Assembly (NCBI GenBank): GCA_905213265.1
Contig: CAJMHR010000065.1
Span: forward strand, 1-6,479
Length of the DNA stretch: 6,479 bases
Source of the DNA: an uncultured Collinsella sp.
Lineage (GTDB): Bacteria > Actinomycetota > Coriobacteriia > Coriobacteriales > Coriobacteriaceae
Reading direction: 5' to 3'
The notes under the pieces: generated by a model
The model's input: the letters and a program-made list of their open reading frames with translations, nothing else
Databases searched by the model: none
What the model was told of the DNA's origin: nothing
Translations under genes and position numbers: made by a program
Shown here: positions 5,422 to 6,479 of the stretch, piece by piece
Layout: the number at the start of each line of letters is the position of its first letter
How positions within the stretch are numbered: the stretch's first letter is position 1

Positions 5422-6357
5422 GTGAACATCCTGGTTTTGCTGCCCGTCAACGACCGCCATCGCGCAATTCTTGAGTCGAGCGCTCCGGGCGAGGACTTTA
5501 TCTACACGAGCTCCGACGCCATCACGCGTGAACAGGTCGCCAATGCCGACGTGATCCTGGGCAACATAGACCCTTCCCTGCTGACCGCATGCGAGCGCCT
5601 CCAGCTGCTGCAACTGCAGACCGCCGGCTATGACGACTATCTCGCCGCCGGCACCGTGCCGGCTGAAGCCAAGCTGTCTTGCTCAATCGGCGCCTACGGC
5701 CAGGCCGTGAGCGAGCACATGTTTGCCATGGTGCTGTCTATGATGAAGCGCCTGCCCGGCTACCAGGACCTGCAGCGCGAGCATCGCTGGGAGGATTTGG
5801 GGCCGGTCACCTCGCTCAAAAACGCCAATGTGCTGGTGCTGGGCGCGGGCGATATCGGTGGCCACTTCGCCACGCTCTGCCGCAACATGGGTGCGCACGT
5901 CCGCGGCATCAAGCGCCATCCGCTCGTCTACCCCATTGTGTTTGAGGACATGGACGGCATGGACGCCCTGCCCGAGCGTCTGGCCGAGGCTGACATCGTC
6001 GCATCCTTTATGCCCAGCACGCCCGAGACCCGCGGCTTGGCGAACGCCGAGTTCTTCGCTGCGATGAAACCGGGCGCCTTCTTTGCCAACGGCGGCCGCG
6101 GCGACCTTGTGGTCGCCGACGACTTGGTTGCCGCCCTGGAGTCGGGTCATCTCGCCGGCGCCGCGGTCGACGTCACCGACCCCGAGCCGCTGCCTGAGAC
6201 AAGCCCACTGTGGGATGCGCCTAACATGCTCATTACGCCGCATATCTCGGGCTGGCTCCATCTGGCCGCCACGCTCAACAATGTGGTCGACATTGCCGCA
6301 GAGAATCTGCGTCACCTGCAAGCCGGCGAGACCCTGCGTTGCTGGATTGAGCATTAG
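5422..6357 (+). CDS. D-isomer-specific 2-hydroxyacid dehydrogenase family protein
   Basis: A 311-residue cytoplasmic oxidoreductase that should interconvert a 2-oxoacid and a D-2-hydroxyacid using a nicotinamide cofactor. The Rossmann motif GAGDIG is at 141-146 after the strand NVLVL. The family catalytic set is complete: Arg226 in NGGRGD, Glu255 in DVTDPEPLP, and His274 in TPHISGW. At the end of the second Rossmann strand, where an acidic residue usually selects NAD, the sequence is RGIKRHP (161-167, Lys164 and Arg165), which hints at NADP(H) use. The N-terminal substrate half (1-100) has the usual layout, including QTAGYDDY (66-73). The substrate is not readable: lactate, glyoxylate, phosphoglycerate and branched oxoacid enzymes share these motifs. 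The start is GTG with AAAGGA 6 nt upstream. The gene is isolated between the map terminator and a strong hairpin, so it is likely a single transcript. Confidence 0.92.
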   Translation: MNILVLLPVNDRHRAILESSAPGEDFIYTSSDAITREQVANADVILGNIDPSLLTACERLQLLQLQTAGYDDYLAAGTVPAEAKLSCSIGAYGQAVSEHMFAMVLSMMKRLPGYQDLQREHRWEDLGPVTSLKNANVLVLGAGDIGGHFATLCRNMGAHVRGIKRHPLVYPIVFEDMDGMDALPERLAEADIVASFMPSTPETRGLANAEFFAAMKPGAFFANGGRGDLVVADDLVAALESGHLAGAAVDVTDPEPLPETSPLWDAPNMLITPHISGWLHLAATLNNVVDIAAENLRHLQAGETLRCWIEH

Positions 6358-6360
6358 GTT

Positions 6361-6388
6361 GTTCCGGCGTTTTACCAAACGCCGGAAC
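6361..6388 (+). terminator. 12-bp hairpin after the dehydrogenase, no U-run
   Basis: GTTCCGGCGTTT (6361-6372) pairs perfectly with AAACGCCGGAAC (6377-6388) around the 4-nt loop TACC, beginning 4 nt after the stop codon. Position and strength suggest a transcript end or 3'-protecting structure, but no T-run follows on either strand, so it is not a standard intrinsic terminator. A REP-like element is the alternative. Past it, bases 6389-6479 hold no gene or signal I can support. Confidence 0.6.
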
Positions 6389-6479
6389 CCCTCGACGCTG
6401 CGCGCCGCCCAGAGCGACAATTTGGGCTTATAGGACAAAATGTGTGTCCCGATAGAACACCCGTTTCCATCCATTAATC

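Noticed and set aside
5683..6474. 263-residue minus-strand open frame opposite the dehydrogenase
   Set aside because: Antisense shadow; the plus strand has the complete catalytic set of a known family.

Overview
The window is GC-rich (roughly 60% by eye) bacterial chromosome, densely packed with six protein-coding genes and short intergenic gaps. Codon use, the SEC-C-tagged methionine aminopeptidase and the mixed GGDEF/REC/HD-GYP signalling protein would fit an actinobacterial gut lineage such as the Coriobacteriia (Collinsella-like). That placement is inference from overall character; there is no rRNA or other decisive marker here. No mobile element, tRNA, CRISPR array or phage gene was recognised.

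Left part (about 1-2400), minus strand: a two-gene signalling operon. The first gene (454-2334) encodes a cyclic-di-GMP signalling protein ordered as Cys-containing N-terminal sensor-like region, degenerate GGDEF, internal receiver, intact HD-GYP phosphodiesterase. It is followed after 24 nt by a stand-alone histidine phosphotransfer (Hpt) protein (73-429). The obvious reading is that the Hpt protein passes phosphate to or from the receiver and so tunes c-di-GMP breakdown. A 10-bp-arm inverted repeat lies at the window edge just past the Hpt gene.

Middle (2546-3343), minus strand: an alpha/beta hydrolase with a complete apparent catalytic triad and unknown substrate. It is divergent from the next gene across a 225-nt region holding an extended -10 promoter candidate for the rightward gene.

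Right part (3569-6357), plus strand: a COG0731-like radical SAM enzyme, then methionine aminopeptidase (map) with its own TATACT -10 element and a strong intrinsic terminator, then a D-isomer-specific 2-hydroxyacid dehydrogenase starting at GTG 5422. The dehydrogenase leader carries an 11-bp perfect inverted repeat between the terminator and the ribosome binding site, and a 12-bp hairpin follows its stop codon. The last ~90 bases hold no gene I can support.

Most of the window is ordinary housekeeping and accessory metabolism. The parts that deserve a second look are the GGDEF/REC/HD-GYP plus Hpt pair and several unexplained inverted repeats in the gaps.
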